A DNA stretch of 64,000 nucleotides from Tetrahymena elliotti 4EA (GCA_000231825.2 JH720349.1:265763-329762); one strand, 5' to 3'; shown: positions 26,890 to 40,574, counted from the stretch's first letter. Numbers and translations: made by a program. The notes: a model not told the origin generated them from the sequence alone.

Positions 26890-27431
26890 TTAGATTAATA
26901 TTAAATTTTTTTTTTTGAATTTATTTATTATTATGATTTATAAAATCTACAGGTGTTTTCTATCTTTCTTAGAAACTCAATTAATAAATTATTGATCAAG
27001 CAAAATTTTTTTAAATTGCTTTATAATTTTCTGAAATCTGTCTGAGCTTACTAAAATCAAAGAATAGACAGTAAAAAAAAGAGCGTATTTTATAAATTTT
27101 TAGTTAAAAATTTTTAAAAAACAAGAAAATAAAATAATATATCCTTAGCTTTTTAACAAAAATGTGTGAGAAGTAGTTAGCTGAAATAGAAAAACTGAAG
27201 GAGAAGAAATCAAAAGATAGATAATTTTTTTATCTTTGACATGCTATTTAATTTATCAAAGTTAATATTTATGATAGACAATTTTAACTTTAGTTTTAGT
27301 TGAGGAATTTACAAAAGAAATGTCCTAAAGTGTACCACTAGAAAAATTTTTTTGAGCAAAGTGATGATGCAAAAATTTAATTGGAATAAAGAATGTAATT
27401 AAAAAATATGAAGAGTTTTTCTTTTGTTTGA

Positions 27432-28098
27432 TTTTATACCAAGGAAAATTCAATTTTACTTTTAGTTTGTTTTAAAAATCCACATAACTCTATTTATTAT
27501 GTAATCTATTAGAACTGCACTCTATCCTCAATTAATTTTATCTGAATTTTGATTTACATTTTGTAAGGAGGGGGGAAAGGTAAATTTGATTTATTTCTTT
27601 TATTTATTAATTAATTGTTTTTTTGCTTGCTTTCAGATTAAATTCTTTTCTTGCTACCAATGGATTTCTTTAATTAATTGTTTTGATATTTTCACAAGAG
27701 CAAGCATAAAAAACAAGATTTATTTAAATGTAATCCAAATTTTCATAAAGAAATTGTATTTTTTGTTGATTTCGTTTTTCACTTTATGCCATCTAAATAA
27801 TAATTAGGAAGAATACAATTTTGATTATTTTAATACAAACATGATTAAGGCTTTATTTTAAATTTCAAGAAAGATTAAAAGCGATTCTTGACAAATACAC
27901 AAAAGAAAAAATACATTTTTAACAAAATATTTATTAAGTTGTATATAAGTGAGTGATAGTTTTTAGTGATTATAGACAATTTAATAGTGGGTGAAGATAT
28001 TTTTATTATATAGAGCTTAAATTATTTTATTATAAAAGTAGTAAGGTGTTTAATTACAAGAAATTGAAATAGCAATTTTAAATGCATCAATCAATCAA
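27432..28098. other. Intergenic, AT-rich
   Basis: Nothing recognisable. The open frame at 27586-27807 is hydrophobic AT-rich noise. Confidence 0.45.
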
Positions 28099-28107
28099 TC
28101 AATCAAT
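28084..28107. repeat. Tetranucleotide (ATCA)n repeat at a gene end
   Basis: Five to six copies of atca/tcaa overlap the stop codon of the 177-residue gene. On the minus strand this is TTGA repeated, so shifted frames also meet a TGA quickly. Confidence 0.9.
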
Positions 28108-28632
28108 ATATTCAATGATGGCATCTTAGTAGTATTCTGTAAAGAAAGTTACATGTTTGGTGTTATTTTGTTGTTATTATTTTCTCTTCCTAAATTAGGA
28201 AGAACAAGGAGATGTATTTTGTATTGATGATATCTTTTCATTTGAAGAGTTATTAAATTCTAAATCAATTTCACTAAGGAAAGATTTTTATTAACAATGA
28301 CTAAGGTTATTAATCCTTGATTAAACAAAAGAAATTGCAGTCTTATGTTTCACATTCTTTCTACTAAAACTTTTTTGCATGGGTGAATTTTATTCAATTG
28401 TAGAAATCAATGAAAGTTATCTTTTGAAGGATCTCTTTGGAGACATTCCTTCTAAAGCTTTATTAACAGAAGCACCAATATTAACTTTACTATATTACTC
28501 CATTTAGATAGGTATTTCTTGATTATCTTCTGGAATAAAATCTTCATTTTAATCTTCCACACATTATATGGAATTTAATTTATAAGACATGTTTCTAGGT
28601 AAATTTTTTTAAATAGAGGGACTCTCAATCAT
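28099..28632 (-). CDS. Hypothetical Ser/Lys/Gln-rich protein (177 aa)
   Basis: ATG at 28632 opens 177 codons without TGA, with coding-like composition (MSPKRSFKRQLSLIST, KHVTFFTEYYQDAIIEYID). The N-terminal third is acidic and Gln-rich, the middle basic and Ser-rich, with SP/RxxS-type sites that kinases often use. The stop TGA lies inside a run of TGAT/TCAA tetranucleotides (28086-28106). The frame continues a few coding-like codons upstream to a TGA, so an upstream exon is possible. No domain recognised. Confidence 0.62.
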
Positions 28633-30425
28633 TTATTTTGTATTAGGTTTTAAATTTTCAAAGAAAGGAGTTTCAGTTCAAGAACAATAAGTATGTGTCT
28701 TTTTTTTTACTTTTTTGATTTATAAATATTTTTAAATAAATTAAATTTTATGAAATGAAGTGAAAGCTTTTGTAATTTATTAACTCTTTTCTGAATGTTA
28801 ATATTAAAGCTTCAATGTTAATAAATCATGTTTATATTTATATTTTTTAAATTAAGGTTTTTTTTGCAATTAGAATTCACAAGATATTTGTGAGATAATA
28901 TGAATTGCGTTGTAATTAAAAAATTTTTTTCTTTTCCTTACCTTAAACTGATTAATTATAAACATAGTAAAGCTTCTCTGTACCAAAGATTTAAATAATA
29001 TAAAACAAAAAATTTCTTTAATTGATGCATCAAAATAATAAAGTGAAAAACTTACATTTGTGAGGTGGTCAGTTCAAAATTTATACAAATTTCTTTAACC
29101 AAATCTTATGTTAAAAATGTCATAAAATTTGGAAAATCTCAGAATTAAAAAAATATTATTTTATCCTAAATTTATTGCTAATATTTTTTTCGTTAAGAGT
29201 AATAACATCTTTCATTTATTCTGTGATCAGATAGATGGTAATGTAAAAAAAGTGACGTAGATAGACTTTCAAAATCATATAACTTTTGGCTATGGACTGC
29301 GTTTTAATTGTTTTTTAAAAACTAAGATAAGATAAAATTTAATCGTAAAAGAATAAGTTATTCTAATTTCAAGCTTAAATAGAAATACAACATGATTTTT
29401 GTATTCCAATTAATTAGATTAACTTTTAGATTAAATTGAAGTTACTAATATTATCTCAGTTTATATAAATAAATAAATGATGACTATTCCTAAAAATTGT
29501 AAAATCTGTCGAATCCTATTAAAAAATCTAAGCTTATACAATATTTTATGAAGGTACTTATTTTCTTTGATTTGTTTATGCCAAATAAGCTGGTGAAGAC
29601 ATTTTAAATTAATATATATATTATTCATTGCTAAAAAATATTATTTTAATTTGTTTAATATGGCCATATAGTTAAAATAGATCCTTTAAAAAGAAAACCT
29701 TTCAATAAAAAATGGTTGATTAAATTACCATTAAAGAATGTTTTTATTCTATCAAATTAATAATTAATTTGAATGAATAATAATTAATTTTTTATTAAAA
29801 ATTTATTTAACCATTGGTTATACATAAACTAAGATTATAAATTAAATGTTACATCTATGATTAACAAAAATAAAGATTATTTGTTCCATTAATTTCTTAT
29901 TAAATTATTTAGTTTGTCATTTTTTTCATAAAAATTTTCTAAATTACAATCACTTTTATACATCAAATGATTAATGATAAAAAAAATTGCATTTTAATTT
30001 TATTTAGATTACATTTTTTCATAGAATTAATAAATTATAATAACAACTTGTTTTTTCTGTTATATTTCAAATAGTAAGCTTTTGTTCTTAAAGCAAAGTC
30101 ATAGGAGGCTTTAGTTTAGTAAATTTTTTGTTTTAAAATATATAAAAATAAAATATTATTTCCATGCTTTTTTGAAAAAATAAATTTTTTTTTCTTAGAA
30201 AGAAAAATCTTCTTTTGAAGAGCGAGCAATTTTATTTAGATATCTTACTTACGTACTATTCATTTAATTGATTGAAATATATTTTGAAGGGAATGATAAA
30301 ATAATATCCATAAATTTGTAAAGGTACAAAAATATTTAAAAATAAAAGATTGATTAATACAAATTCTGATAATAAGTTAAAACTAAAATCTCACAAATAA
30401 ATAAGAAGCGTTCAACTTCAAAACA
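28633..30425. other. Intergenic, AT-rich
   Basis: About 1.8 kb with no coding exon or RNA gene that I can support on either strand. Confidence 0.45.
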
Positions 30426-32810
30426 TCAAACACAAATGATAGATGGAGTTCCATCATATTTTTCTAAGAAATATTTGAAAATTACTAATATTGATCTGCA
30501 CATAAGATATTCTTCAATGAAGGTTTTATACTGACTAAAATTAAGTGTTATAGGCTCAGCTTATAATCCATATAATAGATTTTGATTAAGTAACTGTACT
30601 ATTGTTTCTACTTCTTCATTTGATAAATTCAAATAATTTTAGAGAGGTTTGACAATGAAATAAAAAGCAGCTGTAGATTTTGTAAACTTGAATGATGAAT
30701 ATTTAGTTTGGTTTTCTTAAGAATTCAATTTTAAAGAATCTCCAAATAACCCTTCTAAATTCTCATAGACTTTTTCTTTTTATTTTTTTATATCATCGGC
30801 AGTACTCTTTTACTAATAACTTTGATTCACTAAATCAAAGGCTAGATTTAAAATTTTAATTATTAACGTGTAATTAATTTGAGGGACAAAAAGGCAAATA
30901 GATTCTAATCCGTTCAAATCGTGTTATTAATTATTGATTTTACTATGAAAATACTAGCTTAATTAATCAGGACTATTAATTAAAGCCTCAAAAACATAGT
31001 AATTCTAACGTAAAGCCTGTTATTAATTTATTAGATCAATATTTTTAGCCTATATAAAGGCTTAAGCTTAATTCTTCATTTCTTCATCAAATTTCTTAGC
31101 TTATTCCTATGATGAAAACTTTTCTTCTACCATTAAACGAAGAATTTTCATTTATTTATTTTCATTTTATTCCATTTCGACATTAGGCTAATTTAATTAC
31201 TATTTCTCTTATTGAGAGCCTTATTAACTAAAAAGATCTTTTTTAACTGTAATAGGCATTTAAGTATTCTTAATAAATACCTTAAAAGATAAAAAATAAA
31301 AAATAGGGAGTAGTTTAAATTGAATATAATTAAATAATTATCTTCTAGGAACTGCCTAAAGAACATCACTTTTTCTATATTTTTTTTCAAATTTGCATTA
31401 TTCATAAGCCATTTTCATGAGTTCTTCAGGAATTTCTAAATAATCTTTCAATTTTTCAATAAATAAGCAATAGTAATAGTCAGAATAAGAGAAATATTCT
31501 ATTGTAGATAAACTCTATTCATATGGAAGGTAATTTAATTCAATTGTTGACTAAATTAAACCTAAAAACTTCTTAGTAAAATTTTCAGTTTTTAGTGCAT
31601 CACTAAATGTATATGATTCTTAGTAAAACTCAATCATGACAACAACAACCTTTGCTAATAGATTAAAATTGATTTTTTACATAATTATTACTAGGGATTC
31701 CAATTCAGAAAGCTGATATTTATTTTATGCACATACTTGTAGATATTTTTGCATCAGCAAGGGGTCTTTCATAATAAACTCATAAGCAACATAGTTTCCT
31801 CTCAGTTCATAAATACTATTGAATAAGTTCGCATCTTGAGTTTCTATAAAATGTTTAGATTCTTAAATCTAAGCTTATCTCTTATCAAAAAGAGTAGAGA
31901 AATTAACAGACTAAGACTATGATTCTAATTGACCTACTTTCCTTGTTAAATTACATATTTTTTATTAAAGTTTTTCTACTTGTTCTTTTTTTTCAATTTT
32001 ATCTTTTTCGCTGTGAATTTCTAGTTTCTCATTAAGATAATTATCCAAATCTACTAAATCATCTTTTGATTCTAAATTGCTAATTTATACACCTAAAACT
32101 TTAAACCTTTCTACAGCAAAGTAGTATTAGTTGTCAGTTTCCTAACATCCTACTCTTCCTGATAATGTTATCTTTATGAAAGAAGCTAAAATAGGTCTTT
32201 GCAATCTAAAAGTAGCTATATATTCCTCAACACCTTATTGATATTCTAAATCACAATTAAATTATTGAGAATAAGTCAATTCTAAGCTTGACAATCCAGC
32301 TTCAAATTTAATGCGCCTGGCAGGATAAAGCTTATTTAGTAAATAATAAGCATAAAAAAATTTTATTTAAAAAGATGTGATGTATCCCAAACCACTATCT
32401 ACTTTATAAATTAGAAACTCATCCCTATCATCAACACCTTAAGTACCTGTTGAACTCCAAAAAAGAGATTCATCATCATTTAAAGTTTCAAATATGTTTT
32501 ATTAGTTATCTTAAGATGAGCTCCATAATGATTCTAGTCTGATTTCTCTCTAGTAATTTTACTCTAAGATATGTAAAATTTTATAATAATTTAAAACCTC
32601 TAAAGATGATAAGTTTAGATAATTAATTTAAAAGCTATTTTTGTTGTACAAGTAATAAATCTTCCAAAACTCACTTTAGTTTATAAATTGATAAAACCTT
32701 TTGTTAAGTGTTCTTAGTATACCTAGCTCTTAAAAGCTTAAATTTGATAATATTCTAAATAAGCAATCGTCTGCTATATCGCTTAAAATTATTTTATTTT
32801 CTAATTCCAT
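30426..32810 (-). CDS. F-box protein with coiled-coil middle (794 aa)
   Basis: An intronless frame of 794 codons. Residues ~9-45 (SDIADDCLFRILSNLSFQEL, then a run ending FYQFIN) match the F-box: an acidic/hydrophobic start, L-x-x-I-x-x-x-L, and the aromatic end WKIYY nearby. F-boxes bind SKP1 and bring substrates to SCF ubiquitin ligases. Residues ~125-250 hold a GLGYITSFQIKFFYAYYLL...RRIKFEAG stretch that may be a beta-rich substrate-binding domain. Around 260-300 there is a Lys/Glu/Gln coiled coil, and the rest is helical and Gln-rich. The substrate is unknown. The start is the only ATG near the F-box and leaves it eight residues from the N terminus, as is common. Confidence 0.85.
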
Positions 32811-34773
32811 TTCTTTGCTATGAATTTATATATTTTATTAATGCCTTTTTTTTTAGAAATTTGTATCTTTTTTATTAACTTAGTATTCTTAAAATAAGTA
32901 AATGATTTAAGAAAAAAGAAAGCGTCATTAATATTTAAATATTAAACCTTTAGTATTTTCTGATATCATACAATTAGGGTTTAAGACCAAATTCTGAATT
33001 ATAAATTTTTTTCACAAGCAAAAAATCAAAAAACAATAAAAACTTTTATAATTAAATATTTTTTGATAAATAAATTAAAAAAAAGAAAGAGAGGAAAAAA
33101 CAAAGTCATCTCAAATCAATCAAATAAATATCAGAGAAATCAAAAGTCATTTCTTATTTATAAAATAATGAGAAAAATGAATTTGATTTCTGTGAATTTA
33201 TTAAAAAACCAATTAAACTTATTTTAAGAAATGAACGAAATTAATTTGATTAGTAAATTCTTCTTAGTTTTTTAAAAGGCCTGGACCACCAAGTTTTTAA
33301 TTCACCCATCTTAAACAATTTGACTATATCGCAAAAATCATAAGAATGAGCTAATCGAAATAATTTCTAATGTCTAAAATGAGAATGTCAAAACAAAACA
33401 AATAAATTAAAAGCAAATGAAGAAACAATCTTCAAATTCTTATTCTAGAATTAAATATATAATTAGTATTTTTTAAATAAAACATAGATCTTAAAAAATT
33501 GAGCTCCTCACTGATTCCCTCACATTCTCGTCTCTGTTCTAGAAACAAATTAAAAAATAATAAAAGAATTAAATACAAAAATACAAAATTAATTATTGAA
33601 GAGAAAAACAATTAAAATAGAAACAAATAAAGAATTAGAAATAAACACATAAAAACAAAATAAAGAGTAACAAATAAATAAAAAAATAAAATTAAAAATA
33701 AAAATAAATAAAGCAGCTTAATAAAATAATAAATCTGTATTCTTTGCAGTCAATTTTTTTATAAAATCAAAATTTAATACACTTCTTAAAATTATAAATT
33801 TTACCTCTAACTTCATTTTTCAAATGTTGATGTTAATTCAAAATAATAAAAAAACAAAGATATTCATAATCCTTAATTGAATTATTTTCATTTATCTTTA
33901 AATTATACTTGAGGTTTTTTTTCAAACCTTATTTAAAGACTAAATCCAGAATAATTTTTTTATCCATTTTATTGAGCTTCTCCTATTTGTGTTTTAAAGG
34001 ATAAAGGGAAGATTCTCTCCTAATAGCTCAAAGAGGAAAACCTTAATTGATCTGTAATTACTTAGTTTCTCCTTTTTTCATTAACTCTATTAAAATTTTT
34101 TAGAAGCAAATAGTACATTAAGAAAATCAAATAGATACTATTATTTTTATAGCAGTTGCTGAAAATATCTTCTTTTATACTTATTTTTTTCAATTAAATG
34201 TACTAAATTAAATAAAGAAATCTATTGATATTCTTATTGTAAATTTAAAAATATTTTTTAGAAAATGAAATTTTTCTAATAAAGTTTTAAAATTTAAAGT
34301 GCTTCTTGATCTTTTTCAATATGAAATAAATAAAATGAAATAAAAAAATCATAAATTTTTTCTTTATCTAGTGGATTAATGCTTAGTTTTTACATAATTA
34401 TTTATACTAATGATTTAAACCAGAAAATAAGGAATTTTTTTACCTCATTTACTAATGAAAATGTACAAAAAAAATATAAACTAAAACTTAAAAAAAAATA
34501 AAACACTTATTACAGTACTCAAAGATACTTTATTCAAAGAAAGTAAATTATTATTTGTTCTATCTACCTTTTTATAAGTTAGATAATTAAACCAGTCATT
34601 TGTTAATCAGTTTTCAAATAGAATTTATTCAATAAAATAATAAGAATAAATACTTTTAAAAAATTAAATATAAACAACAATTACCTAATTTTTTGAAAAT
34701 ATTTAAATTTTTTTAACTATTAAGATAATTAACATTTTTGAAATAATTAAAATTTTAAGAGGAATTAAATAAA
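32811..34773. other. Intergenic, AT-rich
   Basis: About 2 kb between the F-box gene start and the P4-ATPase 3' end. A slightly GC-richer patch at 33345-33545 reads open on the minus strand for about 65 codons but has no convincing splice partner. Confidence 0.45.
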
Positions 34774-37700
34774 TCATCTAATCCTGTAATTTATTCTATC
34801 AGTCTTCTTATATAACATAACTTTTTCATAGTCAGAAGGATCTATTTTTTTCATGATGAGCTTAAAAATGAAAGGAGGAAGCCAGCTTGCAACAACAACA
34901 CAGCACAGTCTCCAGAAAAATCCAAAGTCTAAATCTGCTGTCATGATAGTATTTCTTAGAATGTATATAGTCAAAATGTATATTCCCATAGAGCAAATAA
35001 TAGATATAATCATTACAATATGTATTTTATGTATCTAATTTTAAGATTTATTTTCAATTAAAATTGACATTTTTAGATAAAATTTACAGATGTTAAGATG
35101 TTAAGAACTTCAGAGATGATCAAAGCTGCATAAGTGATAGTTTAAATATTGATAAAGGCATCTTTGAAAATCATAAAAGATAATACCATAATAATTGTTC
35201 CCTATAAATATTTGTAAATTATATAAGTTAAATAATTAGCATTTTAAAACAGTTTTACTTGATAAATACTAACCCAAATCCATCCAAAGAATGTTTTTGT
35301 ATTAAGTTCTCTTCCCTTTTAAAGAGTCTAATAAAGAGGAGGCTATTTATTAAATACATTTACCATTTAATATTAAAAGGCTATTAATGTTTACATAATC
35401 CATAGAAGTTTTTTCATCAATATCTTCATCAAAAACTAAAGAAAATACAGGAAACATAGTGAAAATAGTTGAATATCCAAGCATGAGGAGACCATCATAA
35501 ACTGGTATGGGAACGAAATAGAAGCATACAATAAAAATCATTTGAATAACTGATATTATTAAACCTCTGTGAATAACAAATTATGATAAAACACTACTTC
35601 TCTTATAGCTTAATCTGCCATGCCATAATAACAAGCGATTCAAATATTTGAACTTTTCAATAGAAAAATCAGCTGCTAAAGCTGCTTACATACCTTCTTT
35701 TCCAACTATACCAATTCCAACATCAGCACTTTAGATCATACCAACATCATTACCTCCATCACCTACGCCTGCTGTTTTTTTCCCAGTATACTTTTTGATA
35801 CACTCTGTAATTTAGGCTTTTTAAGTTGGAGAACATCTTTTATTATTATTAAATATTTTTAAAATTTTGTATTAAACTAATAAGAATTTTACCTGCAGCA
35901 AACAACAGCTGGAGCTTTTGTTGAGACTTCAAAAAAGAGATTTTCATGCTTTTCCAAGGCTAATTTGAGGGAAATACCATCAATAATTAAGACATAATTG
36001 CTTTCGTTGTTAAATCTTTGTAATTGTTATTATAAGTTGAAGCTATTCTCACACTCTGTAATTAGGAATTATCTCTGCGGATTACTCATGATGCCAGCTG
36101 ATATAGCTATGCATGTAGCAGTTTCTACCTATTTAAATTACATAAAAATTATTTATTAGCTCTTCATTAATTTTTTTAATTTTACCTTATCTCCAGTTAG
36201 CATCCATATTTTAATACCTGCATTTCTTAAGGATTCAAGTGTATTGCAAACATCTTCTTAGAGTTTGTCTTCTACGCCAGTAATACCTAAAAATTCCATA
36301 TCTTTTTCAAGAAGATGAATTACTTACTCTTCTTTTTCATCTCTATTTTCCAATGAAGTACGAGCTTCTTAGTATTTGACATTCCATGAATTATATTATT
36401 CATCAGTAAGATACTTTTAAGTAATGACTAATGTACGTAAACCTTCTCTAGCTAAACTATCACACTCATCCTTTAAAAATCCTTTTTGGTATTTTGGAAT
36501 CTATGTAATATAAAAGAATTTAATAAAAATAAATCATCAGTTTTTATTTTTAAAAAATTACTTTTTCACAAATAACTGTGTCAGCTCCTTTTAGATAGAA
36601 GATGTATCTACCTGTTTCTACATGTTTAACTATAATACCCATTCTTTTACTATGACTTGAAAATGGGAAATTTGCTAATATAGTATACGTTTCAATTTTA
36701 TTATTTGCATTTTTTAAAACTAATTATTCTTATGAACGACTTTCAAGAGTAATACCCATATCCTCAGCTATTTTTACTAAGGCAACCTCATCAGGAGATG
36801 AAGCTTAGAACGTTTTTGTTCCATCGTCTCCTTCTATAGGAGTAACATTATGGCAAATTGCTAAAGCAGTTATCAAATCTCTAATAATGACATCCTTTTC
36901 TCTTCTAATATTTTTGATTTCTCTCTCTTTGTTTGAGTTTATTTCTAAATCATTGAGGTTTTTTTTCTTCACTATTTTTTCTATGTCGGCCATAGGACCA
37001 TATCTATACAAATTATATTCATTCAAGGTTACAAATCAATTAAACGTTACATTTCTAAAAAATATTTACGATTATTAGCATTAAATTTTGACTATTTCTT
37101 GTAATTAAGATGTCTCCTCATAAGTAAATATACCAGATTCCAAAGAAAGCTTCTTAAATGTCATATCATTTTATGTTAAAGTACCAGTCTTATCAGTTAA
37201 TATAAATTATATTCTACCTAGCTCTTCAGGTATTTAACTTGATCTTGCTACTGTGCCTGGCATTTATTAGTCAATATTAATTTTGTAACAATAAATTAGT
37301 TTAGCAAATTCTAAATTGACTCTCATAGATATAGGTATAATACTACTTAAAAGCAGTAGATATCTAAAAGTCAATATCAATGTATACCATTCCAATTTAA
37401 CTCCTTATAAAACAACTAATACTATTGATGAAATAACCATGAAAACAAAAAGTAATTTTGAGAGATAATTTAATTCTGAATCTAATTATCCAAATTTAGA
37501 ACGTGCATCTCTTGAATTCATAGCCATTCTAGTTTCTTTACCTGTGTAGAGTACAAGAGCTTTTTTTAAATAAAAAATCATATAAACAAACTTTAATTTG
37601 AATGAATTATAATTTCTAATTGATAATTGATTCTTGAATTCATTTTTACCCCAAATTCTTCCAGAGGCTAAAACAGTATTAGCCCACATTGTATTTTCTA

Positions 37701-39048
37701 ATGAAAGAGGTTCTTTTTGAGTATTTGCTTGGTGGTGATTTAATTCAAAAACTCCTGTAAATTTATAAATATTTTCAATTGGCTCTTATGCTTAACATTG
37801 TCCATTCAATTAAATAATTTTTTCAGGTCCTTCTTCTTTTGCAAATGATTAAACTAATCTGACAGGCTTTCTTAGTTTCCAATCTGTTTCACCGTCTAAT
37901 TAATCGGTTTTAATAAAAACATCCCCAGAAGGATCGCTTTTTATAGAGTAAAAATAAAATTTTTAAATTATTCTATCACTATTATAAATTCCTTATAAAA
38001 ATGAATTAAAATCTTACGAGGTGTAGAGAAGTAACAAATCAGCTGGTATTCTTTAGTTTGTTTATACTTAAATGATATCACCAACTTTTAAATCACAACT
38101 TTTAGTTGGATACTCAGGTTAATCTTCTCTTAAAACTCTATTTAAAATTATTTAAAAAAAGCCTAGTTTATTTAATGATCCAGTATATTAATTTAAAATA
38201 CTAATAAATTTGAGAGTTAGCTTCTCTATCTCTCTAGAAACGCTTGAAATCATCATATGCTTCTTTGAGCATGGTAAGAGTGAGCACTAAAACTAGAGGA
38301 GCTATGTAAGTAAATTGTAAACCAACTTACAAAGGAGGGATAAATTGTGATATTGCGATCAAAAGGAAGAACAAGTTAAAGAAATATTTAAATTCATTGA
38401 ATAATACAACAAATACGAATGTTATAATTGAGTATTTCTGATTCTTAACAATATTTTTGAAATAGTTTGGAGGACTGACTGCACCTTTCAATGATATTAT
38501 ACGAGAAACAGTTTGAACCTTTGGACCAAATAAAAATCTTTTAGCAACATTTATGAATCTTTCTTGATCTTGGCTGTATTGCTCAACCTTATTTATAAAT
38601 AATTTTTTTTAATGGTATGAAGACAATAAATAACCATAGGGATTAACTAACTAAATTATATTAAAATATTTACTGTTAACACTTGTTCCTCTTCTTGGTT
38701 TTGTAAAAGTCTCTCTTCTAATTACTCTTTAGTTTCCTCCTTTTATATATAATCATTCAAATTACTTAGGCTTATTTCTTGTTGATCTTTGCCTACGTTC
38801 ATTTTATTTGGGTTGTCTTGGATATTTGAGTCTAAGGAGTTCTCTTCTGTAATGTTATATTGATGCTTGCTATTTGGTAATTTATACCTCTCTTAAATAG
38901 TCTTTTTAAATTTTATTTTTTTGAATTGTTGAGAAATGCTTTTTTGTTGTCTAAGTTATGTTGAATAATTAGTTTACTCTATTATTGCTTATTTAAAAAT
39001 ATATACAGATTTTTCTTTTTGATTAAAAAATCTAACAAATACATTCAT
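34774..39048 (-). CDS. P4-type (phospholipid-flipping) ATPase, 12 exons, 1183 aa
   Basis: Exons: 39048-38674, 38587-38202, 38137-38018, 37936-37650, 37559-37070, 37003-36562, 36500-36186, 36128-35893, 35836-35395, 35342-35259, 35201-35088, 35034-34774. They sum to 3552 nt, all in phase. P4 ATPases move phospholipids from the outer to the inner leaflet. Visible motifs: the first membrane pair with [29 protein letters not shown] in the actuator domain, the phosphorylation site [19 protein letters not shown] and [11 protein letters not shown] in the nucleotide domain, WMLTGDK, the hinge [12 protein letters not shown], and a DYPPLYQ...[11 protein letters not shown] segment before the last helices, typical of the class. 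The N-terminal ~125 residues are a Gln-rich extension. It probably needs a CDC50-type partner, as the family does. Confidence 0.96.
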
Positions 39049-39467
39049 TCACTTTATTAGGTTTATATTTGACCAAATATATTTTAAATAGTTGATTCTA
39101 TTAGCAAGCAATACTTTGGAAAGTAATTAATTAAAATAGATAATTTGATTGCATTTTTGTAAGAATTTCATTCAATTTTTTGATATTGCCAATATAAATA
39201 TTTTTTTTGTTTTTGAGAATATCCCTTACAATTATTTTTTCTACTTAGATAAATCCTGATCAGCTTAGTTAGATTCTAAATTAATTTAATCCTATCCAAC
39301 TTAAAATTTATTTTTATTAAAGTATAATTTGAGTTAAAAAATTAGATATCTATTTTATTTTAAATTAAAAGTAAATACAATAAAGAATATAAAGTAATAA
39401 AAATTGACAAACTCATTTTCAATTTAAATAACATTTTAAAAAGATTAATTCCTATTAATTAGTAATT
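39049..39467. other. Intergenic, AT-rich
   Basis: Between the ATPase start and RP2 end, same strand; presumably the ATPase promoter. Confidence 0.5.
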
Positions 39468-40574
39468 TCAATTTGGTTTGCGTTCATCCTCCCAATTTTC
39501 AAAAATAATTTTAGATATTTTTAAAATAGATGTATTATTTTTATTCCATAAATAATACTAATTAGAATATTCTCCAAAAATTTCATCTAATGCTTATTTT
39601 ATATTATCACCAATAATCTAAATGAATAAAATACTTTCTGAAAAATCATGGGAGTTGTTAATATTATTCCTTTCTTCTAGACTGAATAGCATATCGAATC
39701 TAGAGTCATTTTATAATTTACAATGTAATGTTCTAATTATTTAAATATCTTATCTCTAATTAAAAATTTATGCAAGAGATCCAATCATTTTGGATGTAAC
39801 TTCTGGATATATCATAATAATTGAACTATTATTGAGCTAGTTGTTATTAATTCTTAATCCCTTAGTTATTGGAACTATTAAATTCTATCTCTCTTCACAG
39901 TATTCTCTTGAGCATAAAGAACTTAGCTTTTCACATGCATATGGTATTATTTCTATTTAATCTTCCGGTAGGTAAGAGTAGTTAAGAGCTCCGTTTGGGT
40001 TTTTTGTAAAATCATATATATCAGACCAGTTATTAGTCCAAGGATTAATTCCACAGTCTTAAAATTGCTAGCTAAGCTAAGGATAAGTAAAATAAAAGCA
40101 TCCGAATTACATATTCTTGCAGCTTTCAATAACTGGCTAAGACTAACAGTATAAGAGAGTTTTTATATCTTAACAATCACGAGATCTATATTGTTGACAT
40201 GCTATAATCATTTCACAATTCTTACAATCTCTAACAAAAACAGAAGCTTTACAAGGGCCTATAAATATTTTGCAATTAGTACAGTCATCAACAAATATAG
40301 TAGTAGAATGATCAAGTACATATATCTCTGAATTAGTGCAGGCTTCTATCTTATATTATAAACCATTTAAACTACCTGGCTATTTAATTACAGTCTCATT
40401 TTATTTATTTCTACAAACAAAGTCATCTTTATTCTATTATTATAATCTACGAATTTCCCAACTTTTTAAAGGTTTAGGCTAAACCCCTTCTTATTGATTC
40501 TACTTTTACTGATGATTTTCATCTTCGCTAAGTTCCTTAGCATTTTACTATTTTCTTTTTAAACAATTACCCAT
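39468..40574 (-). CDS. RP2: RP2 homologue (TBCC-domain GAP for ARL3)
   Basis: An intronless frame of 368 residues (human RP2 has 350). RP2 stimulates GTP hydrolysis by ARL3 and so controls release of lipidated cargo into cilia. The N terminus MGNCLKRK has Gly2 and Cys4 for myristoylation and palmitoylation. The TBCC beta-helix follows: IYVLDHSTTIFVDDCTNCKI, IFIGPCKASVFVRDC, ACQQYRSRDC, PVIESCKNMQFGCF, WSDIYDFT. The Arg in QYRSRD and the Glu in VIESC correspond to the catalytic R118 and E138 of human RP2 (family knowledge). The C-terminal ~150 residues match the position of the NDP-kinase-like domain. A ciliated cell is expected to keep this gene. Confidence 0.96.

Noticed and set aside
27586..27807. 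73-codon plus-strand frame rich in Phe, Leu and Ile
   Set aside because: Looks like translated AT-rich noise; no plausible upstream context.
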